NCBI RefSeq assembly: GCF_024713975.1
Contig: NC_091096.1
Span: forward strand, 17,642,458 to 17,706,457
DNA from: Paralichthys olivaceus
Taxonomy: Eukaryota > Chordata > Actinopteri > Pleuronectiformes > Paralichthyidae
Length of the DNA: 64,000 nucleotides
Direction: 5' to 3'
Of this stretch, positions 49,690 through 62,174 are shown one piece after another. Position numbers and translations under genes: made by a program. The notes beneath the pieces were generated by a model. That model saw only the letters and a list, made by a program, of their open reading frames with translations, was not told the origin of the DNA and made no database searches. The first letter of the stretch is position 1, and every line of letters starts with the position of its first letter.

Positions 49690-50737
49690 ACAAGAGCTGA
49701 GGACAAGTACAAAGGTCAAAGGTCAACTCTTGTGTGCTTTACCGGTGTGGTGCGGCTTAATTGAAGACAATGACCCCTGCAGCCCACTCGACATCACCCA
49801 ACACAAAATCAATAGAGACAGAGCAGCTCATTTACCATTTAAGCTCGGTGAGTTTAGCCTCCATCTGGCCCAACATCACGATTGTGCCAGAGAAAGAGAA
49901 AGAGAGGAATGCCGCCCAGCCAGTCACATTAAAGACATTAAAATATGCTGGTGTTTACACGGACAATCCTGCCAGTAAATGTCTTCCACACCCATATTGG
50001 AGTTTTGGTCATGCAAATAAAATCGTTCATGATGGAACTGTGATTTTTTGTTTTTAAATCTGGTTTTACCTCAGTCAAAAACAAAAAACACCATAAAGGT
50101 TGGAATCAGTCTTTTGATTTGTCGACCCTTGAAGATTTTCAGTCTAAAAAGCACATCGTAAAATCACCAACCCTCTGCAGCTTTGGAGGGCGGGCTTGAT
50201 TGCCTCGTCTGTTTTAGCTGCGATTTCTCTTCTGCCACAAAATAAGCAAAACTCCATCCAGAACTGGATTCAGGAAAACTATAGAAAGTGAATACACAGC
50301 CCAGACGTACAGTAATATACATGTTGTTTAGTGCAGGTCGGCAGCCAGTTCTCATCAATCTGATCTGAGTTTCTTTAAGTTCACCTGCAAAGCAGTTATG
50401 TGCTTTTGCATGCCCCGAATCAAAACACAGTAAAATGCTATGATAAAAGCATTACCAATTTTTTTTTAATCATTTCTTGGACGCTGCAGTTGAGATTAGT
50501 TCAGATAGGATCAGCTGAAACTAGGGTGGTGGCAGCTTTTTGATACAAGGACATGATAGAGAAGTGGCCAATGAGATCAAAGATAGAAGTTGACACACTA
50601 ACCTCGGAATTTATTTGTTATGTAATGACTGCGTTTGTTTAAAACCAGACTGTCAATCAACATCCCGACTTTAGAGTAAAAGACGTTGCGGCTAAAAGCC
50701 AATAAATAACGACACAACATATGTATGAGGGTAATAT
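49690..50737. other. Intergenic sequence between the nkx6.3 and phosphatase 3' ends
   Basis: No exon-like frame. Around 49770-49960 the sequence has few repeats and includes ATCAATAGAGACAGA, a 15-base string found again at 60607. It may hold control elements, but nothing is proven. Confidence 0.4.
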
Positions 50738-50743
50738 TTTATT
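50738..50743 (-). terminator. Candidate poly(A) signal of the 5-phosphatase gene
   Basis: TTTATT on the plus strand is AATAAA on the minus strand (GTAAATAAAATA). It would give a 3' UTR reaching back to the exon border at 52660. Other matching hexamers occur in this AT-rich region, for example near 50607. Confidence 0.3.
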
Positions 50744-51239
50744 TACAAAAGTAATGATGTAGTGTTGGACCAGGGTTCATTTAAAGGTAATACTGGCCTT
50801 AAAACCAACTCCACTCCCATTACTGGACCATAAATGAACTGCTACATTTATTACTGAAATTCAATCTACACAAACTGACTTGATTCACCGAGTCTGACCT
50901 TGATGTTGTTATGGCGACATTTCAATCGTGACTGACGGAACAAACCTGATGTGAATATCTATGAATTTATGCATTAAAAAGCTGATTTCTCAGAATCTAC
51001 ACTGAGTACTGGTTTACTGCTAAGATGTTTATGACAAAATAACTTTCACGAAACACAAAAACCAAATGACCACAAACATGTTTTAACCTGTTTTAGGGCC
51101 AGACAAAAAAAACAATAATCCACACATCACAAATACATTATACTACAGCTCTGGTGCTAAAGTATGAAGATACTATGAAAGAAAGAATCAAAAAAAGACA
51201 AAAAAATCCAAGAAATACGAACCTTTGTGTTGTGTGTGT

Positions 51240-51240
51240 G

Positions 51241-51272
<32 letters not shown>
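51240..51272 (+). repeat. (TA)n-rich microsatellite
   Basis: Mixed TATATA run in the probable 3' UTR of the phosphatase gene. Confidence 0.8.
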
Positions 51273-52660
51273 AACTGTATATAAAGAGGATTTGTGACTC
51301 GCACATCCTCACCTAATCTTCACACATGAGGCCTGTACAGTTTAATTCTTTTGGCAATGAAATACGGTCGATGCCAACCAGAACAGAGTGAAGCAGTTTT
51401 CTGTGACAAACTGAAACATTAACCAACTCTCAGTGAGAACAGTAAAACCACACAATGTGAGGACTGCGGAGTTTGTAGCTGTGGAATAAAGCACTTAGTA
51501 TGAAAGTACAGTTGGTGCACATAAGGGACGTCATTGTAAAATCAAGAGGGTAAAAAGATTCTGGTTCTGGGTTAAAATGAACTAAACTGCTTTAGTTGGG
51601 TCATTGTTGCTTTGACTGAATGTCATCATTAATGACCTCTGAAACATTTATGAGGAACTTTTCTAAAATGAGTTTTATCGTGTGATCAGGAATGTTATCA
51701 GGAGTTAAATCCACCGTGTAAGAAAAACATGTCCTCTCTGGGTTATATCTTTCTTGGACATCTGAGTCAAGACATCATCAGGACACGGAGCTAGTAGCAT
51801 TCCTCTGCTGTTTTTCCCAGTGGTGCTGCAGTAAATAACATTCACAACAACATCACAATAAATACCTGAACTGACAATGGTGACAAATACAAAATAAAAG
51901 CATCCATCATGTGCTCAGTTGTGCTTATTATTTCCAATTGTTGGTCCCATGATTTTTAGTTTTCGTGACTGAATTTTTACGGTTCATGAGAATATTCATA
52001 TTATTCTGAATCTTCCTGACACTGCAGTTCATAATACTGGATTATTATTGGCTGAATTTGACCTCTAATTTCAAACTGACCAGCCAGAGATGATTTACTC
52101 AATTACTAATAACTTATTACAATATTTAGGGCCAATTAACATGACTACATTTGTGGTATTGGCTGTGGTTTGTCTGACACTGCCTGTTAAAAAAGGCATT
52201 TTTTTTAAAAATACAACTAAAATCACCCTAATCACACCTTTAGGAATATTTAAATATATTACATGTACACATCCATGTAAAGGGCCTGGTCCAGACTCAC
52301 ACACTTGAGTCTTTACATCAATGTTTTGTGCCATTAAAAAAAGAAAACCTGCAGGAATCCTTCATCCTTAGTGTCACTTGGTTTTGATGTTGGTGGATTT
52401 CTGAGAAGAATCTGAAAAACTGCCTCAGAAATTCACAGCAGCTGTAGATAGATCAGTGCTCCGAGTCGCTAAAGCTCTGGTTGACAGGATGTGACAGTGA
52501 GAGCAGCTCGGAGACACCGGCGGTGTGAGGGTGGTGTGTTCAATGGCGCAGGAGTGACTGAATCAAGCCCTGGCCAGCTGACGGGTCGGTTTTAGTGGGT
52601 AACCATCATGCTGATTACTCCTCGGGTACTGATACTGTGGAGTAGCTGAGAGAATGGGAC

Positions 52661-53379
52661 CTGCACACACACACACACCCAGGTTTGAGAGTAGATACAC
52701 AGTAAAACTCAGTTTAACCCGTTTGAATTAGTAGATCAGAGTCTTACGAAACAAGTCTTACCTATAATTTAAAAGTATTAAAACCAAGATAAATGATATT
52801 TGGCAGCTATCCCTTTCAACTTGAGAAATACCAGGTTGCTGCTGTACTGGTCTGAACTTTGTCTTAAAGACTAAAAAGCAAAAGTAAAGTTCCCTGAAGC
52901 CCCTTTGTTGAATGTAACTCATCATTTTGCAGCCCAGTGAAGAAGGACCCTCATAAAAAAGCCGTCAATCCTTAAAACAAATAAATTTGAGCGGCAGCAA
53001 AACAAAATCATGGCCATAAAAATGCCAATAGGCTGTCCAGCACAATGTATGTCTCTCTCCGGCCTACCGTCCAGATGGTAATTAATGAAAAGCGGCCCAG
53101 CGATGCACTTAGGACGGAGCCACAGTGACAGTGGAGAGGATTCAATAGACATAGATCAGTGAAAGGTGCTGATCGCTCGTGCTCCAACTACACTGGGCAC
53201 AAAGGAGAGCTTGTGTCCCGCAGGCACTTCATCTTAGTTCATATCCTGAGTCCACTGGGCCAGCCGGGGTTATGGCTCTCCAGGGACTGGAGCAAGATTA
53301 CTATGATCGCTCTCACACTCCGAGTCCTCCTTCTGAAACCACAACATAGACACACACACACACAAGCACATACTCTTAC
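52661..53379. other. Probable 3' UTR intron of the 5-phosphatase gene
   Basis: A strong donor (GTAAGAGTA, minus strand, 53379-53371) lies 18 bases after the stop codon, and an acceptor TGTGTGCAG lies at 52669-52661. Both are well formed. Removal would join the stop-codon exon to a long 3' UTR. The stretch at 52915-53160 inside it looks non-random (see findings). Confidence 0.45.
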
Positions 53380-53397
53380 CCTTGAGAAGGATCCAAG

Positions 53398-56158
53398 TCA
53401 ATGGTCATTTGTCTTCAATGAAAAGAAGAGGAAAACGGGCTAAAGGAGAAACACAAAAACACACCAGAGTTACTCTGCGTGGTTGCTTTGTTCAGCTCCA
53501 CATCATACATCCTTCTCAAACTGTTACCTTATGGTCTCCCATGCAGACATTAGGACCCAGTGTGTTGTAAACTATGCCCTTCTCACCATCATCCCTCTGA
53601 AAAGACACAATTCATTTCTGGGTCATTTGTATTAATACAGCAAATGAAAAGAAAACACAGTTGCTGAGATCGGCCCAGGTTAGAAAACACAACCGTACGA
53701 TGATAACAACAATACTGTTCAAACTGGAACATGTTTTCCACTTTTTTCAAAGCTGATGCAAATAGTAGACAGAGTATTTCCCATTAAGTATCTAGACTGT
53801 GGCCGTTCACCACATTCTAATTTGTCCCAGTTTTACAATTAACCAGGTTTCTACATTTGCATATGTAATGCACTAACCTTTGGTTAGCTTTCTGATAAAT
53901 AACATGTATTAAACTCAATGTGTATTAAACTATGGTCCATTAGCCAATTCACCTAATCTGACAACAAATAATCCATTCAGAAGTTTAAATCATTACTTAT
54001 CTCTGCCAAGGAGGTCAGGTTTGAATTGCATGAAACTTAGTGGAAGTTGCCATTTCCTGAACATCTGGCTCAGCTGGCTCATGTGCTGGGCCTTCCCCCT
54101 TGAATGCTTGTTGTTGCCAAGATGTGTTTTAAAGTAGCAATTTACTTGTTTTTGTCACGTAGCACGTTTTACAACATTTCCTCCCTGATTGTCGAAAAAC
54201 TCAATTAATTAATTTTTTCAAGTTTCACTTGAATGTTTTTTCTGCAAAAAAGGGGGATTTTTTGGGGCTATATTTTACACTGTGTGAAAATGATAACTGA
54301 TGACATTCTGACAGTTTGGGATTTCAGCTATAAATACAACCACAGTAAGCACTGACTGACCCTGTGGATGAATTCCTGGGCAGTGTGTGACATGAGGATA
54401 CGGTCACACCAGGCAGGACAGCGAGTGTTCATGTACTGGGTGGGTTTAGTGTACTCTTCACTGTAGGGGTAGCTGAGGATAAGAGCAGAGCAAACAAACT
54501 CAAAAGTCATGAGATGAATTCAAACAGAGTTGGGAGTTTCTAAACGCCGAACGTTTTCAGCGTTACCTCGGTGGAAACTTGATGTCCTCTTCTCTAATAA
54601 CATCATGAAAGGCCGCGACTTCTTTGTCGTATTTCAGAAGCTGAGGAACAGAAGCCGTTACTGATCAGCGCTATGGAAATCTCAACACGTAAAGCAACAA
54701 TCATGAGGTGAGTGAGTGTAACCTCAGTGCAGGTGAAAAGTCAATTCTCTGTCACAGTTATCAGTCTTGTTTACCTCTGTGCTTTTGTATTTACTGTGCT
54801 GTCACTCACACTGCATTATTTCCGCCGATAGGATCTAATCTATAATCTGCGAAGACGTGCCAGATAGTTGCTAAGCAGCATGTTCACTTGTAAGTTAGTT
54901 ACATCATAAGAGTTTCTGTGAGGCTGCGGCAGAGCTGATGGGGTTTGTGTGGGTGAAAGTTGAGATGGCGCTCTCACCGACGGGACGTTGTCCTCCCTGA
55001 AATAGGCCTGGTGCAGGTAGGCAAACTGCTTCTCCTCAATTTGGAGCAACACCTGCACGAGAGGCAAAGCCAAGGGAGTCGAAAGCAGCACAAAAATCAA
55101 AATGTCAGCAATTTTCTTAACTGTTTTACTCACCTGGTGGTCATTGTCTTTTTCCTCCCAGATGATCTTCTCCACTTCGTTGCTGCTGTCCTTCTTCACT
55201 GTCTGAGCCTCTGCCTCAGTGGACAGATGCTGCTCACAGAACCACAAACACAAGGAAGGATTTGTGTTAAAATACCATAAAATGCCAGGCATTCTACACA
55301 CACAAGTTTCAGCAGAAAACAACAGTTGTAATATTATATATATTACATACATATATATATATATATATAATGTACCTGGACTAGACTGAGTGTGTCCAGA
55401 CGGAAGTTAAAATCTCCAAACAGGAAGAAAGGCAGAGGAGAGTAACGGCTGTCTGATATCCTGGAGACAAATCACACAGATTAAACCTTATTTGGAGTGT
55501 GTATATATTCACATTAATATAATAATCTACATATAATATATGTTTTTTATATATATATATGTATATATATCATATATAATGCATATTACATATAACATTT
55601 GTAGAGTTTATGTTCACAAGATATCAATGGATACAGCCCAAATTCACTCCTAGGTCAAATGACTCAGAGGCAAACTCCTCTACTTGCAATTAGAAAGAAG
55701 TCCATTGCTTTTTTCTCTTTTTTTTTTTATGAGTTTACCAATGTTTAACAAAAACAGCTAATGTTGGTATAAATGAGGTGAAATTAATCAGTAACCTGGA
55801 GAAAGACCGAAAAAGAAATAATCGTGTGGATGTAATAGTTCTGCATGTGATAACTTATTTATTCCTCACATTTGTTTCTGTAAAACTGGAAGAAGATTTA
55901 TGTGCTTGTAAATTAGTGGTGTCATAATCCCAAGAAGGGATGGGCCAGCTGGTTCGACAAGACACAGAAAAAAAGCAGATTCTTCCTGTCGAGCGTTTTA
56001 CAGTAATGTTAACACACAGCTTCAGGACCGACCTGTTGATGACATATCTCAGAGCGTTTTTGCGGTTGGCTGAGTAAATGGAAGGACTGGTTTCACAGGC
56101 AGTGAGATTGGAGGCATCATGGAACAGGTGGACGTTGACCAGGTCCAAACCTCTGTGA

Positions 56159-56223
<65 letters not shown>

Positions 56224-59200
56224 AATTAAGTGATATGAGGCAGGTGAAGAAAGACGCACCAGAGGCCAGTATGCATGTAGGCGTGTTATAATGTGTGCTC
56301 CAACACAGGTGTCATTGCGAAGCTTTCTTATCAGCAAGTGCACTCGTGTTAAGTCCGAGTCCACAAACAAGCACATTTGTCTTTTGTGTCGAGCATTCAC
56401 TCCTTTTCTTCAGCTGTCACTGGGAGACAATTAATGTGCGCCCAACACGCGGGCTGTGTTGACTCACAACGTGATGCAGTGGCACATGGACTGTGGTCTC
56501 CTTTTGTTATTACCCCCATGTAAAGCCACGGCCGAGCAAACAGTGACTACACTACTCAGGCTACAGCAGCAGCACAGTGCGTTTTATTCATTTTCAATCA
56601 GTGTCAGAAATACATTCTTATTAGTAAATACAAATATCAATCTTCATCAGGGCAACATACTTGATTGGCTACATATACTGTATGTGTTCAATAGCTGATT
56701 ACTGGTAGGTTTAGTACCCAAACTAAAGGAATAATTCCAGTTCTTGAAAAACATTGGGGTGGGGTCAACACAGAGTATATTATTAACTTGAGTTTGAGCT
56801 GCTGCTGCAGCAGCAGTGGATCACTGTTCCTAAACATGAAGACAGCTCAAACAACAAAAGAGGGAAGGCTAGGAGTTAAACCTCGCAATTTTTTTTTGTA
56901 TGCATTGAAATGCTTTGGAATGTCAGATCAGATGTTTATTAATTAACATTTTATGAATTCCACATTATTATATTTATGTAATGTTAAACCTGCATTTACT
57001 GTGTTTTTTGCCGAGTGGGTTCACCTGCTTTCACATCCAGAATACACCTGGCTATAAGGTTCCCTTTGTTTTAGCTCTGTTTTGGTCTCCACCAAGTGCT
57101 GAAGGAAATATCAGCATCTTTAGCAGCTCAACTACATTCACCAGCGAGTTGCTAAATGTCACTGTCTGCTGTTTGGTGTTGGAAATGAAGAGTTAATCAG
57201 AGCTTCATCACAAAAAACAGCTGCATCTGAAAACAACTCTGATCAGACAGTGAACCAAAACGGTCTATTTGGGTAATAATTCCCATTTTTGTGTTGATTA
57301 TATCTTCTTTCAATTTAAAAAGAACATTTTCATGTCTTACAGTAAGATTTGTTTTTCAAAACGTATGGTAAGTTTGTTGTGGGAGTGGGTCAGAGCTGGA
57401 CATTGAAAGCAAAATCCTTAACATATAACTGATGCTTAATTTTCTTTGAGCTTTCATTTACGATGACCTTGACATCTTCGTGAGGTTAATCAATGACCCA
57501 ACACTGATGTTGGCAGCGGCTTTCAGATTTGTTCAGAAGCTTTCTGGTAACAGGAGAGGCAGTTTCGTTATGTGTCATCAGAGGAGCGTTCCAATAAATG
57601 CAGAAGTCCAAAAAGAACCAAAACTGAAAGCGGTTTAGTTTGACTGTTGACTGTGAATTCAAGGTGAGGTCTGTGCACGGTACATACTGATTGTGGATGA
57701 TCCAGCGGGTCCTCATGAAGCCCTTTCTGGACCACTTGAACTGTAACACAGATAGGTTAGAGTGAGTCAGTAAACAGCAGCACTCCAAATGTTTGAAGGG
57801 CCAAACTGATAATTATTGATTCTCCCACATAATTTGTCTCATCTCCCTGACAGAGCAGGCAGACGGCCTAAAGCCCCAGTAGACTCATTTGTCCCAACAA
57901 CATCTCCCTTCGGCCCACACGTACCCCTCCCTACACCTGCACACGGGTGCAGCCACACACAGATGCACTCTCATGCGTGCGTACTCACATCAGGCCAGAA
58001 ATTCTTTGGGAATTTTTCTTTCTCCACTGTGGTGACCCCGTCCAGAGAGCCCACGTACTTGCTCTGCCCTGACACCGCTTTAAAATCCTTAACTGCACGG
58101 AGAGGGAGAGAGATGGGGGGAGAGAAGCGTGACATGTAAAAGAGTGAGAAAACATGCAAACAGCAATCAATAAACTGGTGTTAACCTCATCACAGCGGCA
58201 TACGTGATGAGGGAATCTATAAGCGAGCCATTAGACTGCGTTTGGCGAGCAACAATCGGTTTGGGGCCACGCGGCGAGTGGCAGCTCCGGGATGTTTATG
58301 GTTCTTCCATAAGCTTTTCTGAGGAGCTTTTTCACACCTAACGTGACTGGACTATGCAGCAGGAAAATAACAGCTCCACTTTGAATTCAGGTTCTTTGCA
58401 AATACATGGCCAGGTGGGGCGGCCATCAAAGTGTCGTTACACACCGAGAACTGCTTTGCTCTGGTTTACAAAAAACGACCAATCATACAAAATTGTGAAG
58501 TGATAAAAGCAGAGTGGTTAACATTGAGATAATACTACTACCTTTGTTTTTACAAAGACAGAAGGGGCATAATTCTATCATCAGTTAATGAATAATAAAA
58601 AAAAAAAAACCACATAATTAATGAAACATGTTAGAATTCAAGAAGTTTTTACCATTGAAGTCATATTGATAGATGTCTTTCAGTGTCTTGTGGATGAAGT
58701 ACATGCTGCCCAGAGCCTGTGGAGAGACAGAAATAAAGAGTGTTCAAATTTTACAATATCTGATAAATGCAGCTGGGAGAGATATGAGAGTTATCGTATG
58801 CAAGATCAGTTTCAGTTAAATCACTTAGGAACTGAAGCATCTAAAAAAATGCGAGACAAATCACACAAAAGTGGAACATTACTCGTGTTATTTTTGTCAA
58901 CACCTTTACTTTGAGACAGCTGCTGCAAGGAAAAGCAAGAAAATGACCAAAAGCTAAATTGTTGCAGTGTTGAATTTGGTGCGATTTGGACGTGTGATAC
59001 CTTCAATACTAATAAACTTTAAATAAGCAGGTGACCGGTGCTCTGTGGCAGTGGCGGCCGTTGTCGATCATGACAGCGGCAACAACAATTGATCCTCCAG
59101 TTCCTGGTTCTGCATACTTAGTCAAGCACAGAACTTTGAATATAAACAGCTCTTTGTGCAGCAGCAGTGGCTTCAGGGTTCTGTGGACTGAGTCCTGCAG

Positions 59201-59974
59201 TCAGACTCAATTACTGCAGGTCACTTTTATAGTTTCAGAAAGAGAGCTGCAACCAGCATCTAACTGAACCAGTATTTTTAATGTAGTAAATCTATGGAGG
59301 GCCGAAACACATGCACTACATATATTTTCATGTTCAAAATGCACATTAAAGTTAATACAGTTATTTAATATTTTAGACTTTTAAAGGAAACGATAGATCT
59401 GTATTTGACTTATCGAGAGAGGCTTCTCAGCCGTGATCCATCCACGTTCAAACATGGATCTACTGTTGAATTAACTATTCCCAGCTAGTCTGGGAATATT
59501 TAACACTCTTTTGAAGTGAAAAGTTGCAATTTGAAATGTTCGAGGTAACAACAGAATTATTTCTTAAATATTCTAAACACAGTAAAATGATGGCGTCCTA
59601 AACATGACTGTTATGGAATGTTCATAGACACTGCCTCTTGTCCTCTCTGGGGCATAGTGCAACAGGCTGTTGTGTTTGGGAAGCGTGAGAGTTAGGTGAA
59701 GGTCAAAGCCTTCACTCCCTAGACATCACAGATATGAGACTGCGTAAGCAACTAGAAAATACTGATTGTTTAGGAACAAGCAATCTCATAGATTAAATAA
59801 TCTGTTGCGGTTTAAAGTGTGACTGCAGGAAAGCGGAATATATACACACTCCAAATAAGGTTTAATCTGTGTGATTTGTTTCCAGGATATCAGACAGCAG
59901 TTACTCTCCTCTGCCTTTCTTCCTGTTTGGAGACTTTAACTTCCGTCCGGACACACTCAGTCTAGTCCAGGTAC

Positions 59975-60020
<46 letters not shown>

Positions 60021-62133
60021 ATATATAGCGGACAGAATATGAGAGAGCATCATGCACAGATGGATGAATTCTGATTTTCTCTTTGGCCAAGCTTCAATAA
60101 ATATTTCAGCATTAGACATCAAAGGGCTCCTGAATACTGTCTTCATTGATGAGTTGACCATTGATCAGCAGATTTTCCACAACAATGACCTTTTTCAAAT
60201 TGGAACTTCAAACTTCATAAAAACATTAGATATGTCCAGTTTTTTAAATTCAACAATAGCAGTTTTCTCTGCAGTGATTAACAATGAAACCAATGTCAGA
60301 AACAGGAGGAATCATCTCAGCTGCTGCAGTGATGGATTGAGTTGTTTTATTCCCCCATCATGTGAGTTGAATTGTGAGCCTTATATTGAACGATACAGTA
60401 CGACACAGTTTATCGTTACTCTCCCAAAGACACATGAAACTTTAAAAAGAATTTAGCCGCACAAAGCCGACGCGCGGCTGCACAACACATCCACATGCTA
60501 TCCCTCAGACACACACTTCAGCGCCCAATCATCCCTGACGTGGTGCTGACAATTTTTAATGTACTAACTGCCTGCTCCACTGATCTGATTAATCACGCCC
60601 CGCAAGATCAATAGAGACAGAAAATTAAAACAATTTAAAAGGTATTAAGCAGTAGGCTAGCTGTCTGCCAGTGCTGCTGCTGTGACTGGAGGAGAAGGGG
60701 GGGGGCGAGGAAGAAAAATAAGCCAGGGCTCGAAGGGCTCAGGGCGTGACGAGCCACGGCGCCCCCCCACCCCTTCCCCATCCAGCCAGAGAATGAGAGA
60801 TCTCTCCCTGAAGAGATCATTTATCTTCAGTGCCAAAGTCCTCCTCATTTAATAAAATGGAAGAGTCTCCATTGTCGGCTCCAGTGAGCGGCAATTAGTG
60901 ACCAACTTGTCCAAACTGAGGGAGCGAGGTTAGAGCAAGGCCAGAGATCTTTTCTTCAGGTTGGAGCCTGACAGTTTTCTTTTGTTTTTAACTAAACCAA
61001 ATAAAACACAAATATTTCTGAGGAGCAGGTCTGGAAAAAGTCAAAATATTATTTTAGCTAAAATGAAAACAATAAAAAGTACACTTATTATTCTTGTGGG
61101 AAAATCAAGGATGATATTTAGATAATTAGCTATTTTAAAAAAAACTAAGCGTGGCCTTGTTTATGTTGGATCAGTAACAACACTGTGCTCAAACCGTGCA
61201 GCAGGCACACATGCACACACTCAAACACAGATACACATTCTCCTCCACATACTCTGCCAAACACCTATCTTCATCAATCAGGTTTGTGCACAGTTTAATA
61301 AAAAAATATTGACTTACAAGTGATTTTTTATCAAAACACCATTTGTACTGGGAATGCATGCAAGTCAGCCCCCTCCACTCCTGCAGCCCTGAGAGGAGAA
61401 CCCCCCAAACTCTCTCTTGGCCACATAACTGATGATCTGCAGCCAGGGGGAAACAAATTGAAAATCAATGCGGGTGGCACCGACGAAATGAGAATGAGGC
61501 ATTAGGAGCGGCGGTGGGGGGGGGGGGCGCAACCCTCTCAGGGCAAAAAGTGGAGGGTGCGAACACTCGGAGCGCAGGGGAAACTTAGTCCCAGCTGTCT
61601 TCCAACCCCCTCGCACACTTTATTTATCGTGCACAAATAGGCTGGGATCAATAGTTTTAATCTGGAGTTAAATGTATTGAGTTTGGCCTGGCCGGCCCCC
61701 CCACACGCACACACCTGGCCATTGACTTCCCCCTTTTTTACTTCACACACCTACAGTCTACAGATGCTGCCACTGACCCCTACTGTCACACATGCAGTGT
61801 GAGGGAATCACCTGGGAGGAGTGAGGGTTAATAGTTTAAGAAGTACGCAGCCACTTTTCTCTTCAGGGGAGGCGTTACCACCCAAACCAGCGCACAAACT
61901 AACACCGGCCCTGTTCACACTGGTATTAACATCTGTCCTGAGACATCTGTGGTCAGCGTCAAGCCTTTCTGTTCACTTCTGGCATTAAAATGCATCATGA
62001 ATGTGTCTCCTGTTGCTTGTGATTGGATCTCACTCTGTATGCAAATGATCACTTGCTTCATTTCTGTTCACAAAGACCAAATTATAATGTTTTTACCCAG
62101 TTTAGAGATTACAAATGTGTCTGATGACAGTGT

Positions 62134-62174
<41 letters not shown>

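Noticed and set aside
46686..50700. mir-486 near nkx6.3, as next to human NKX6-3
   Set aside because: I looked for the mature sequence on both strands and did not see it. In human it lies in ANK1, which is absent from this window.
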